Origin: Janthinobacterium aquaticum
GTDB taxonomy: Bacteria; Pseudomonadota; Gammaproteobacteria; Burkholderiales; Burkholderiaceae_D
Direction: 5' to 3'
Assembly (NCBI RefSeq): GCF_009208565.1
Contig: NZ_WFLK01000002.1
Coordinates: 186,001 to 250,000 of the forward strand
Length of the DNA: 64,000 nucleotides
The translations under genes and the position numbers were made by a program. Under the pieces are notes generated by a model. The model searched no databases, was not told the DNA's origin, and saw only the letters and a list, made by a program, of their open reading frames with translations. Positions within the stretch are counted from its first letter, which is position 1. Every line of letters begins with the position of its first letter. Of this stretch, positions 44,301 through 52,572 are shown in pieces.

Positions 44301-45148
44301 ACCCGGAAGGCAAGGAAATCAAGGCGCTACCCGAGCCGCGCCAGGACGAGTCGCCCGACAAGGCCAAGGAAGCGAAACAGCAGCTGTCGGTGTGCAAGAA
44401 GGAACTCAAGCAGGTCATCACCCTGCAGACGGCGCGCCTGTACGAAGCGATGTGCGCCGGCCGCGTCTGGCCGCAGCAGGAGTGGACCGAATACCTGCTG
44501 CAGCATCCGATAGCCGGGCGCCTGGTACAGCAGCTGGTCTGGATCGCCGAAGACGATCGCGGCACGACCTTGCTGCGCCCGGGCGACGACGGCAGCCTGC
44601 TCGATATCGATGACGAGGAAGTCAGCCTAACCGCGGACAGCCGCCTGCGCCTGGCGCATGGCTCGCTGCTTGACGCCGCGCAGATCGCCGCCTGGCACCG
44701 CCACCTGAAGGACTACAAGGTCAAGCCGCTGTTCGAGCAGCTGTCGCACCAGTTGCCCGACAGCGCCCTGATGGCGGGCCGCGAGATCGCCGACCGCCTG
44801 GGCTGGGTGGGCGACACCTACGGTTTGCGCGGCGCGTTCACCAAGCAGGGCTACCTGCGCGGCCAGGCCGAAGACGGCGGCGTCTTTACCGAGTACCACA
44901 AGGACTTTGCCAGCGCCGGCCTGCGCGCCGTGATCGAGTTCTCGGGCAGCAGCCTGCCGGAAGAGCAGATGGCCGCAGCGCTGAAAACGCTGTCGTTCTA
45001 CCAGCTGCCGCGCAACTGGCGCGACGAAGCCATGCTGCTGACCGAAGTGCCGCCGGTGCTGCTGGCTGAAACCTATGCCGATTACCTGGCCGTGGCCAAA
45101 ACATGCGGCGGCTACGATCCGCAGTGGGAAAGCAAGATGCCATGGTAA
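41396..45148 (+). CDS. DUF4132 protein, long copy (YehI-like)
   Basis: A 1250-residue cytoplasmic protein. Residues 1 to about 370 are helical, with HEAT-like pairs. From about 375 the sequence aligns with the next gene. The C-terminal 350 residues carry the DUF4132 domain, including ADRTIPTAGFDEAGRLELSY, TLQTARLYEAMCAGRVWPQQ, PIAGRLVQQLVW and HRHLKDYKVKPLFEQ. DUF4132 proteins such as E. coli YehI and MolR have no established function. It opens the six-gene yeh-like cluster after a 202-base gap that contains nothing else recognisable. The start has GGAAG 6 bases upstream. Confidence 0.85.
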   Translation: MFKKIVALAQQALGTDALGNDDYAQLKKGLRGLSQIDEALWQRACEFVCEGTQEGVLLELQASAPRGGVLLGKPGRLSSHFHTYDMDKKDGALARESLRHRHQFYAQFDAADIAPVVLIRLGKLLLAADQGASLERTGAQVPQWLDYLVSDALHASFADTRADATVANRRGWDAGLLAALLEHEGEPGAGALQLVFERREIDDYQRERCLPRLLAPGALDDYMLAHAGQVEALPATLSASGKVVLARRLGAAPALAQAFAAPLVRLAVDSGKTVRAVAGPCLSVLPAERRTALLQECLLTGKTEERVQAAELLGRAMAPQHGALLEQALAQESSKTVQTAIRNALSWLGAASDAGASELPEVPLPASPPPSRLGDDALQLLQASYSALLEKFSAEAREESDENQAGKHTYKWKQHRLKSFQAVKPEYLAGAIRVLNGEGQKDDLQRARNSQLRVPVEYQGKLLALPEFGLAQMVRWLVATRHNSAHFWHDSFFQQWLARQSLANFDLRLLDRAMREAGDQSDSVALVCLGNNWWGVKPQHMLAADQVWPLFAERRDLIEQGLGLRAAEKQRNAPELASTLEIVALFPVLPAQWLPRVMEFALGEGKQHRASAQQMLAKLPDIGKRVVEALASSKQEMRIGAARWLADLDYRAGVPALYQALDKETRETAIAAYLTALERLGEDLSPRLSPEVLLAAARKGLKGKAPSGLAWFKPELLPACRWRDGSPVEPEIIRWWVVLACKLKEPGGNGLLLRYLGLLDEASRAALGEIVLRQFIEQDVRGPSLDEATAHAQANAPARYQSYQDSAKRYPQYYSEQGKLTPEQVFDEVRREKLAEYLGSAIGEKGILALAAGTPGHVAVSLLQAYMRDHYPRRAQIEAMLDGLADGADPVVIQLLLGIARRYRTASVQDKARLLVERIAQGKGWSQDQLADRTIPTAGFDEAGRLELSYGARTFHVTLDAAMKPVLHNPEGKEIKALPEPRQDESPDKAKEAKQQLSVCKKELKQVITLQTARLYEAMCAGRVWPQQEWTEYLLQHPIAGRLVQQLVWIAEDDRGTTLLRPGDDGSLLDIDDEEVSLTADSRLRLAHGSLLDAAQIAAWHRHLKDYKVKPLFEQLSHQLPDSALMAGREIADRLGWVGDTYGLRGAFTKQGYLRGQAEDGGVFTEYHKDFASAGLRAVIEFSGSSLPEEQMAAALKTLSFYQLPRNWRDEAMLLTEVPPVLLAETYADYLAVAKTCGGYDPQWESKMPW

Positions 45149-47790
45149 GGCCGCTGGGCGAAGAAGTATTGCAACTGCTGCGCAGCAATCAGCGCGAGCT
45201 GCTGCAAAGACTGCAGAAGGAGGCGCAGGCGGAGGCGGAAAAAAACCTCAGCGCCAGGTTTGTCTCGCACAGCGCGCAGCAGGCGCTCAGCGAGTGCGCC
45301 GCGCTGGACGACGCGCAGTTGAGCGCCTTGTCGCGCTGGTTCGAGAGCGGTGATGTACAGGCGGCAGCTTGCTTTGCGCTGCCGCAGGGGTCACGCGTAC
45401 TGAGCTGGAAGGGGCGGCTGGCCGCCTTCTCTGGCGTGGACGTACTGCACATGGCGCGCTGGGTATCGACCAAGGTGCAATATGGCCATCGCTTCTGGCA
45501 TGACGACGATTTTGAAATATGGCTGGCGCGCCAGCCTGCCGGCAGCGTTGATCTGCGCCAGTTGGATGCCGCCCTGCGCGAAGCAGGCGACTTGCGCGAC
45601 GGCGTGGCGCTGGCCTGCCTGAGCGACTGGGGCAGCTTTGTCCGGCGGCCGCAGGCGGTATTGCCGCCAGACTGCGTCTGGCCATTTTTCGAGCAGCGGC
45701 CCGAATTGATCGATCAGGGTCTGGGCCTGGCGCCCGACCCGCGTTCAGGTTATGACCGGCTCCGGCTCGACTACACGCTCGATGTACTGCAAACGTATCG
45801 GCAGCTGCCGCAGCGCTGGCTGCCTGCACTGCTCGATTTTGCGCTGGGCGACCTCAAACCGCAGCGCATTGCCGCCCAGCGCATCCTGGCCAGGTCGCCC
45901 GATATCGCCGGCCAGGTCGCGGCCAGCCTGGCGTCGGGCCGCCAGGAAGTGCGCATGCGCGCAGCGCGGTGGTTAGGTGAACTTGGCGACCCGGCGGTCG
46001 TGCCGGCGCTGTATGGCGCCGTCCAGCGCGAGCGCCGCGAGACGGTCAGCGCGGCGTTGCTGTCAGCTTTGGAGCGTCTGGGCGAAGATATCGCGCCCCT
46101 GCTGGCCCCCGACAAGCTGCTCGCTGAAGCGCGCAAGGGCTTGCAAGCGAAGATGCCGGCAGGACTGGAGTGGTTTGATTTTGCTGCGCTGCCCGATTGT
46201 TGCTGGGGCACTGGCTCGCCGTTGGCGCCCGAGATCTTGCGCTGGTGGGTGGTGCTGGCCTGCAAGCTCAAGGAGCCGCGCGCCAATCCCATGCTGATGC
46301 GCTACCTGGACTTGTTGCATCCCGACAGCCGCGCGGCGCTGGGACTGGCCGTGCTGCGCCAGTTTATTACGCACGACACGCAAGGTGCCGATCCCGACGC
46401 GGCGATCGCGCACGCCAATCAGTATTATGTGCAGCGCCACGGGCAGTACCAGCAACTGGCGCGTGAATATCCGGAAGCTTACGGTTACCTGGGGACGCGC
46501 AGCATGGACAGGGTATTTGAAGAGCTGCGGCTCGAAGCGCTCGGTGACTGCACCGGCAGCGCAATTGGCCAGAAGGGCATCCTGGCGCTGGCCTGCCATG
46601 CGCCAGGCGAACGCGCCGTCGCACTGCTGCAGACCTATATGCGCGACCATTATTTGCGCCGCGCGCAGATCGAGGCGCTGCTGGAATGCCTGGCCGCTGG
46701 TAGCGATACGGCGCTGGTGCAGCTGTTGCTGGGCGTGGCGCGCCGTTACCGCACGGCGTCGGTGCAGGACAAGGCGCGGCTGCTGATCGAGCAGGTCGCC
46801 GCCGACAAGGGCTGGAGCGCCTGGCAACTGGCCGACCGCACTTTGCCCACCGGCGGTCTCGATGAAAGCGGCGCGCTGATGCTCGATTATGCCGGCCGCC
46901 CGTACCGTGTCACGCTCGATGCCGCCATCAAGCCGGTGCTGCACAATGCCGAAGGCAAGCTGGTGGCCGCCTTGCCCGAGCCGCGCGAGCATGATGCGCC
47001 GGTCAGCATCAAGGAGGCCAGGCAGCGCCTGTCGAACTGCAAAAAGGAGGTGAAGCAGGTCCTCGTGCTGCAAACGGCGCGCCTCTACGAAGCCATGTGC
47101 CTGGGGCGCCGCTGGTCGGTGGCGGACTGGCGCGACGACCTGCTGCGCCATCCGGTCGCCAGCCGCCTGCTGCAGCAACTGGTATGGCAGGAACTGGGGC
47201 CTGATGGCGCCGAGCGTCAGCTTTTCCGGCCTGTCGAAGACGGCAGCCTGCTCGACGCCGACGACCAGGAAATCGCGCTGGCCGCCGACAGCGAAGTGCG
47301 CCTGGCGCACGCCATCTTGCTGACGGCGGCGCAAGTGGCGGCCTGGAAGCGCCACCTTGGCGATTATCGTCAAAAGCTGCTGTTTGAACAGTTGCAGCAC
47401 GCATTGCCGCCGGCAGCACTGCGCGCGGGGGCGCATATCGATGACCGGCAGGGCTGGCTCAGCGACAGTTTCACGCTGCGCACCGCCTTCGGCAAGCGTG
47501 GTTATGCGCGTGAAGCGGCGGGCGACGGCGGCGTGTTTGAGGCCTACTGCAAGGATTTTCCCGGCGGCGCGCTGTGCGTGCGCATGCGTTTTTCCGGCAG
47601 CCAGTTGCCCGAGGAACGCCGGCCGGTAGCGCTGATGACGCTGGCTTTCCAGAGCCTGCCCGATGGTCACCCGGTTGCGCTGTCGACGGTGCCACCCGTG
47701 TTGCTGGCCGAGGCCTATGCGGATTATCATGCGGTAGCCAAAGTGTGCGGCGGCCATGACGAGGACTGGGAAAGCACGGTGGCCTTTTAA
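45142..47790 (+). CDS. DUF4132 protein, short tandem copy
   Basis: An 882-residue paralogue of the preceding gene. Its N terminus (MVRPLGEEVLQLLRSNQREL) aligns with about residue 375 of the long copy, so it lacks the first third. Similarity then runs to the end, including FWHDDDFEIWLARQP, KARLLIEQVAADKGW and YADYHAVAKVCGG. By hand, 48 of 73 residues match across the KARLL to LPEPR block. Its ATG overlaps the stop of the first copy by 7 bases, implying coupling. It probably arose by tandem duplication and now has a separate role or binds the long copy. Confidence 0.83.
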   Translation: MVRPLGEEVLQLLRSNQRELLQRLQKEAQAEAEKNLSARFVSHSAQQALSECAALDDAQLSALSRWFESGDVQAAACFALPQGSRVLSWKGRLAAFSGVDVLHMARWVSTKVQYGHRFWHDDDFEIWLARQPAGSVDLRQLDAALREAGDLRDGVALACLSDWGSFVRRPQAVLPPDCVWPFFEQRPELIDQGLGLAPDPRSGYDRLRLDYTLDVLQTYRQLPQRWLPALLDFALGDLKPQRIAAQRILARSPDIAGQVAASLASGRQEVRMRAARWLGELGDPAVVPALYGAVQRERRETVSAALLSALERLGEDIAPLLAPDKLLAEARKGLQAKMPAGLEWFDFAALPDCCWGTGSPLAPEILRWWVVLACKLKEPRANPMLMRYLDLLHPDSRAALGLAVLRQFITHDTQGADPDAAIAHANQYYVQRHGQYQQLAREYPEAYGYLGTRSMDRVFEELRLEALGDCTGSAIGQKGILALACHAPGERAVALLQTYMRDHYLRRAQIEALLECLAAGSDTALVQLLLGVARRYRTASVQDKARLLIEQVAADKGWSAWQLADRTLPTGGLDESGALMLDYAGRPYRVTLDAAIKPVLHNAEGKLVAALPEPREHDAPVSIKEARQRLSNCKKEVKQVLVLQTARLYEAMCLGRRWSVADWRDDLLRHPVASRLLQQLVWQELGPDGAERQLFRPVEDGSLLDADDQEIALAADSEVRLAHAILLTAAQVAAWKRHLGDYRQKLLFEQLQHALPPAALRAGAHIDDRQGWLSDSFTLRTAFGKRGYAREAAGDGGVFEAYCKDFPGGALCVRMRFSGSQLPEERRPVALMTLAFQSLPDGHPVALSTVPPVLLAEAYADYHAVAKVCGGHDEDWESTVAF

Positions 47791-47802
47791 GCAAGGAAAG
47801 AG

Positions 47803-48924
47803 ATGAAAAATACTGAACAGACCAGCAGCGAAGGCGGCCAGGAACACGCAGTGCGCCACAGCGCCGAACAGCGCCATGCGGCAGAGCTGCAGCGACTGCG
47901 CGAGGTCGATACCGATCCGCGCCCCGAGGGCTGGCAACTGTCGCCGCGCGCGGTGCGCCGCTTTATCCTGGGCGACGCGGCGCTGCAGGTGAGTCGCAAA
48001 TTCTACGGCGACGATCCGCTGGTCGACCGTGCGATTGTCACGCTGATGGGGCACCAGGGACTGATGCTGGTGGGCGAGCCCGGCACGGCCAAGTCGCTGC
48101 TGTCCGAACTGCTGGCCGCGGCCATCAGCGGCGACTCGGCGCTGGCGATCCAGGGCACGGCCGGCACCACCGAAGACCATATCAAGTATTCGTGGAATTA
48201 CGCGCTGCTGCTGGCCGAAGGGCCGAGCCGGCGCGCGTTGGTGCCGTCGCCGTTGTACCAGGCGATGGAGCAGGGCCGGCTGGTGCGCTTCGAGGAAATC
48301 ACGCGCTGCGCGCCCGAGATGCAGGACGTGCTGATCTCGCTGATGTCGGAAAAGCAGATGATGGTGCCTGAACTGGGGGGCGATGCGCGCGTGCATGCGC
48401 GGCGCGGCTTCAACATTATCGCCACCGCCAACCTGCGCGACCGTGGCGTACACGAGATGTCGTCGGCGCTCAAGCGGCGCTTCAACTTTGAAACCGTCAA
48501 GCCGATCCGCGACCATGGCTTTGAAGTCGAGCTGGTGATGCAGCAGCTGCAGCGCGAACTGGCCGCCATCGGCGCCAACGTGACGGTGGGGCGCGACGTG
48601 GTCGAGCTGCTGGTCACCACCTTCCAGGACCTGCGTGCCGGCCAGACGCGCGAAGGCACGGCCATCAAGACGCCGGACGCGGTGATGTCGAGCGCCGAGG
48701 CGGTCAACCTGGTGTACGCCGCTTCGCTCGAAGCGCTGCATTTCGGCGACGCCACGCTGCGTCCGCGCGAACTGGCCAATCAGCTGCAGGGGGTGGTGCT
48801 GAAGGATAACGCCGACGACATCAAGCGCGTGCGCCACTATTTCGACACGGTGGTACGCGAGCGCGGCCGCCGCGACGATCTGTGGAAAGATTTCCACGAC
48901 GCGGCGCGCAAGCTGTGGCTGTAG
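47803..48924 (+). CDS. MoxR-type AAA+ ATPase (YehL-like)
   Basis: A 373-residue ATPase with Walker A GEPGTAKS at residues 91-98, a Walker B-like RLVRFEEITR, sensor 1 in NIIATANLRDRG and the arginine-finger region SALKRRFNFE. The first 60 residues are charged and helical. MoxR ATPases form hexameric rings that remodel or activate partner complexes, usually with a VWA protein; here a VWA gene lies two genes downstream. It has a clear AAGGAAAGAG site and follows the DUF4132 pair by 12 bases. Confidence 0.9.
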   Translation: MKNTEQTSSEGGQEHAVRHSAEQRHAAELQRLREVDTDPRPEGWQLSPRAVRRFILGDAALQVSRKFYGDDPLVDRAIVTLMGHQGLMLVGEPGTAKSLLSELLAAAISGDSALAIQGTAGTTEDHIKYSWNYALLLAEGPSRRALVPSPLYQAMEQGRLVRFEEITRCAPEMQDVLISLMSEKQMMVPELGGDARVHARRGFNIIATANLRDRGVHEMSSALKRRFNFETVKPIRDHGFEVELVMQQLQRELAAIGANVTVGRDVVELLVTTFQDLRAGQTREGTAIKTPDAVMSSAEAVNLVYAASLEALHFGDATLRPRELANQLQGVVLKDNADDIKRVRHYFDTVVRERGRRDDLWKDFHDAARKLWL

Positions 48925-51434
48925 CGCCGGGCCAGGCGGCCGCCTTGCCGGCCAGCGTGCAGGCGGCGCGCGCGCAGCTGTTCGGACCGCAGGTGTACTT
49001 TGCGCCGCTGCGCCACCACAGCCCGGCCTGCGCGTTTGCGCTGCAGGCCATGCTGCGCGAATTGCGTCCGGCCGCCGTGCTGATCGAAGGTCCGGAAGGT
49101 TTTACGCAGATGCTGCCGCTGTTGCTGGACGAACGCACGCAGCCGCCGGTAGCCTTGCTGAGCCAGACGACGTTGCCGGCCGGTGTAGCCGGCCAGCCGC
49201 CGCGCACGCAGTCGGCGTTTTTCCCGTTCTGCCACTACAGCCCGGAATGGGTGGCGCTGCGCGAAGGTGCGGCGCTCGGCGCGCAGGTGGCCTTTATCGA
49301 CCTGCCGTGGCAGGCGCGCGCTGACCGCGACCGCCAGCATGGCGGCAGCGACGGCGAGCAGGCGGACAGCCTGATGGCCGAGCGCTATCTCGCGCACAGC
49401 CGCTATCTCAATGCGCTGGCGACACGCGCCGGCTGCCGCGACCACGACGAGCTGTGGGACCATCTGTTCGAGGTGCGCGACGCTGCCCGGCTGGCCGACT
49501 GGCGCGCGCTGTTCGGCGACGTCTTTGCCTATTGCGCGATGGCGCGGCTCGACTACGAGCCGGCCGTGCTGGAGGCCGAAGGCAGCCTGCCGCGCGAACG
49601 CCATATGGCTGCGCATATCGCCCACTGGCGTGCCAAGATCGACGGGCCCATCGTGGTGGTAACCGGCGGCTTTCATACCAGCGCGCTGATCGATTTGCTG
49701 ACGAAGGGCAAGCACAAGGCGATAGCAGAGCGGGCATCGGCAGATGCGCCGGGCTGGCTGATACGCTACAGCTTCGAGCGGCTCGACGCCCTCAATGGCT
49801 ATGCTGCCGGCATGCCGGCGCCGGCCTATTACCAGGCCATGTGGGAGTCTTTGCAGGCCAGGCCGCAAAGCGCCTTGCACCATGTTGCGCTCGACACCCT
49901 GACAACGCTGGCGCAGCAAAGCCGCGCGCGCGACTTGCAGCAGCGCATCTCGACGGCTGAAGTGCAGGCGGCCGTGCTGCAGGCGGCGCGCCTGGCGGCC
50001 TTGCGCGGCCATGCCGGGCCGGGACGCCAGGACCTGCTCGACGCCATGCAGTCGTGCTTTGTCAAGGGCGCCATCGACGATGGCGCGCAGGGCCTGTTGG
50101 ACGATATGCGGCGCCTGCTGACGGGCAGCCGGCTGGGCGACATTCCACCCTCGGCCGGCTCTCCGCCGCTGGTGGAAGACGCGCGCGCGCTGGCGCGCCG
50201 CCATGGCCTGCGCCTCGATGACAGCGAACGGCGCACGGCGCGCCTCGACCTGTACCGCAAGGACCGGCACCGCCAGCGCAGTCGCTATTTTCACCTGATG
50301 CATTACCTGGGCAGCGGCATGGCGCGCTGGCAGTCCGGCCCTGATTTCCTGGCCGGCAGCGGTCTTGAACTGCTGTTCGAGGAGTGGACTTATGCATGGA
50401 CGCCGCTGGTCGAAGCGCGTCTGATCGAGCTCTCTGCCGACGGCGCCAGCCTGGCAGAAGTCGCGCTGGCGCGGCTGCTGCGCGACGAGCAGGCGCTGCT
50501 TGAGCAGGGCCAGGCCGGTTCGGCCGGCGGTGCTGCTGCCCTGCTGGTGCGCGCCTGCCTGGTCGGCCTGCATGAGCGCCTTCCTGCATTGCTCGGCCAT
50601 TTGTCGCGCCATCTCAATGCAGACCCGCAGCTGGTGTCGGTGCTGGCCTGCGGCCATGCACTGGTCACGCTGTGGCGCGCGCGCGAACCGCTGGGCGTGC
50701 GCGATGCGCCAGAAGTGCAGTCACAGGTGCTGGCGTTGATGCGCGCCGTCTGGCCGGCGGCCCTGTTTCTGCTGCCGGCGCTGGCCAACAGCAGCGCCGA
50801 GGCGGAAAGCGCGCAGGTGGCGCAGCTGCTGTCGCTGCGTGAATTCGGCCGTGCGGCGCGCAGTGCCTTGCCGGACAGCGAGGCCGGGTTGGCCTTTGAG
50901 GCTGAACAGCTGCATGCCCATCTGGCTGGCCTGGCGACGCAGCGCGACGGCGCCCCGGGTATCGCCGGTGCCGCTTGCGCGCTGCTGTTTCTCGATGGCG
51001 CCTGGGACGAAAACCAGCTGGCGCAGCTGCTCGAACAGCGTTTCGGCGTTGGCGCCCAGCCCGACCAGGCCGTGCGCTTTTTGTCGGGCCTGATGGCGGC
51101 GGCGCCCGAACTGCTGCTGACGCAGCCGCAACTGCGGCGCAGCTTCAACCGCATGCTGGGCAGCTGGGACGAGCGCAGCTTTATCGCCTATCTGCCCGAG
51201 CTGCGGCTGGCCTTTACGGGCTTGAAGCCGCAGGAAACGAGCGAGCTGGCCGAAACGCTGGCGGTACTGAACGGCGCCGCGCCCGACGCCCTGCAGCTCG
51301 AGGTGCAATACGACGTCAGTGAAACCGATATGCTGGCCGGCAGCCAACTGAACCTGGCGCTGGCAGCGAGCCTGCAGCGCGATGGACTGGGCGCCTGGCT
51401 GACCGATTTGAAACAGGAAACGCCCCATGGCTGA
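48915..51434 (+). CDS. DUF5682 family protein (YehM-like)
   Basis: An 839-residue protein starting near MAVAPGQAAALPASVQ, if the GTG at 48915 is used; a GTG at 48882 is the alternative. The N-terminal 300 residues carry the DUF5682 blocks YFAPLRHHSPACAFAL, LIEGPEGF, FCHYSPEWVALREGAALGAQ, VAFIDLPWQ and VVVTGGFHTSAL. The spacing of an early Glu/Gly block, a middle Asp block and a late GG-FH resembles the ChaN/TraB/EreA hydrolase superfamily (my inference). The remaining 500 residues are helical. It overlaps the ATPase gene by 10 bases and the VWA gene by 8. Confidence 0.82.
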   Translation: MAVAPGQAAALPASVQAARAQLFGPQVYFAPLRHHSPACAFALQAMLRELRPAAVLIEGPEGFTQMLPLLLDERTQPPVALLSQTTLPAGVAGQPPRTQSAFFPFCHYSPEWVALREGAALGAQVAFIDLPWQARADRDRQHGGSDGEQADSLMAERYLAHSRYLNALATRAGCRDHDELWDHLFEVRDAARLADWRALFGDVFAYCAMARLDYEPAVLEAEGSLPRERHMAAHIAHWRAKIDGPIVVVTGGFHTSALIDLLTKGKHKAIAERASADAPGWLIRYSFERLDALNGYAAGMPAPAYYQAMWESLQARPQSALHHVALDTLTTLAQQSRARDLQQRISTAEVQAAVLQAARLAALRGHAGPGRQDLLDAMQSCFVKGAIDDGAQGLLDDMRRLLTGSRLGDIPPSAGSPPLVEDARALARRHGLRLDDSERRTARLDLYRKDRHRQRSRYFHLMHYLGSGMARWQSGPDFLAGSGLELLFEEWTYAWTPLVEARLIELSADGASLAEVALARLLRDEQALLEQGQAGSAGGAAALLVRACLVGLHERLPALLGHLSRHLNADPQLVSVLACGHALVTLWRAREPLGVRDAPEVQSQVLALMRAVWPAALFLLPALANSSAEAESAQVAQLLSLREFGRAARSALPDSEAGLAFEAEQLHAHLAGLATQRDGAPGIAGAACALLFLDGAWDENQLAQLLEQRFGVGAQPDQAVRFLSGLMAAAPELLLTQPQLRRSFNRMLGSWDERSFIAYLPELRLAFTGLKPQETSELAETLAVLNGAAPDALQLEVQYDVSETDMLAGSQLNLALAASLQRDGLGAWLTDLKQETPHG

Positions 51435-52572
51435 CACCGACAACGCCGACCAACTGCTGCGCCGCTGGCGCCTGGTGCTGGGACGCTATGCGAAGCCGCT
51501 TGAAACCGGAGACTGGAGCCAGGACGATGGCCGCATGGACGCCAGTCTCGACTATCTGTACGGGCGCGAATACGAGCGCAAGGGCATGCTGCGCGCCGGT
51601 GGCGGCGCCGGTGGCGGCGGCTCGCTCGATCCCAGCCAGCTGCGCGCCATCGACTGGCTGCAGCAGGCCAGAAAACTGTTTCCGCAGGAGGTGTACGAGC
51701 GGGTGCAGGGCCACGCGATCGAGCGCTACGAGCTGAGCGGCCTGCTGCGCGATCCGGCCGTGCTGGCCAGCCTGGAGCCCAACCAGGCGCTGGCCAAGGC
51801 GCTGATCGGCATGCGCGGGCGCCTCAGCGCCAATATGCACGATGCGGTGCGCGCCATTATCCAACGCGTGGTCGAGGAAGCGACCGAGCGACTGCGCAAG
51901 GACTTTGTCAATGCGATTGTCGGGCGGCGCAACCGTTTTCGCCGCACGCAGGTCAAAAGCGCACAGAACTTCGACTGGCGCGCCACGATAGCGGCCAATC
52001 TCAAGCACTATGACCAGGCCAGCGGCCGCCTGGTGATTGCGCGTCCGTACTTCAATGCGCGCGTCAAGCGCAGTCTGCCATGGGACGTGATCCTGTGCGT
52101 CGACCAGAGCGGCTCGATGATGGATTCGGTGATTTACGCAGCGGTGGTGGCCGGCATCCTCTCAAGCCTGCCGGGCGTCAATGTGCGCCTGGTGGTGTTC
52201 GATACCAGCGTGGTCGACTTGAGCCACCTGGCCAGCGACCCGGTCGAAGTGCTGCTGACGGTGCAGCTGGGTGGCGGCACCAATATCGGCCGCGCCGTCC
52301 AGTACTGCGAACAGCTGGTGAGCAATCCGCAGCGCACCGTGCTGGCGCTGATCAGCGACTTTGAAGAGGGCGCGCCGCCAGGACCGCTGCTGGCGTGCCT
52401 GAAGCGCCTGGCCGAGTCGCGCGTAACCTTGCTGGGCCTGGCCGCGCTCGACGAGCGCGCGCAGCCCGTCTACGACCAGGGCATGGCGCAGCGCCTGGCC
52501 AACCAGGGCATGCACGTGGCGGCGCTGACACCCCAGCATTTTGCGCAGTGGCTGGCCGAGGTGATGGCGTGA
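51427..52572 (+). CDS. VWA domain protein (YehP-like)
   Basis: A 381-residue protein. The C-terminal half (from about residue 215) is a von Willebrand A domain with an intact metal-ion site: VDQSGSMMDS (DxSxS), the Thr in GGGTNIGRAV and the Asp in LISDFEEGAP. The N-terminal half is helical, with ERYELSGLLRDP and RKDFVNAIVGRRNRFRR. VWA partners of MoxR ATPases usually recruit or hold the substrate complex. It overlaps the genes on both sides, by 8 and 4 bases. Confidence 0.9.
   Translation: MADTDNADQLLRRWRLVLGRYAKPLETGDWSQDDGRMDASLDYLYGREYERKGMLRAGGGAGGGGSLDPSQLRAIDWLQQARKLFPQEVYERVQGHAIERYELSGLLRDPAVLASLEPNQALAKALIGMRGRLSANMHDAVRAIIQRVVEEATERLRKDFVNAIVGRRNRFRRTQVKSAQNFDWRATIAANLKHYDQASGRLVIARPYFNARVKRSLPWDVILCVDQSGSMMDSVIYAAVVAGILSSLPGVNVRLVVFDTSVVDLSHLASDPVEVLLTVQLGGGTNIGRAVQYCEQLVSNPQRTVLALISDFEEGAPPGPLLACLKRLAESRVTLLGLAALDERAQPVYDQGMAQRLANQGMHVAALTPQHFAQWLAEVMA

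Noticed and set aside
46063..48897. 944-codon open frame on the - strand
   Set aside because: It covers the antisense of the second DUF4132 gene and the MoxR ATPase and has no family motif. It is a GC-driven shadow, like the frame at 42107-44299.
52395..52568. Upstream extension of the SWIM protein
   Set aside because: It runs antiparallel in reading frame through the end of the VWA gene and gives low-complexity Arg/Gly/Pro. The GTG at 52569 in a GTGA overlap starts the recognisable protein.
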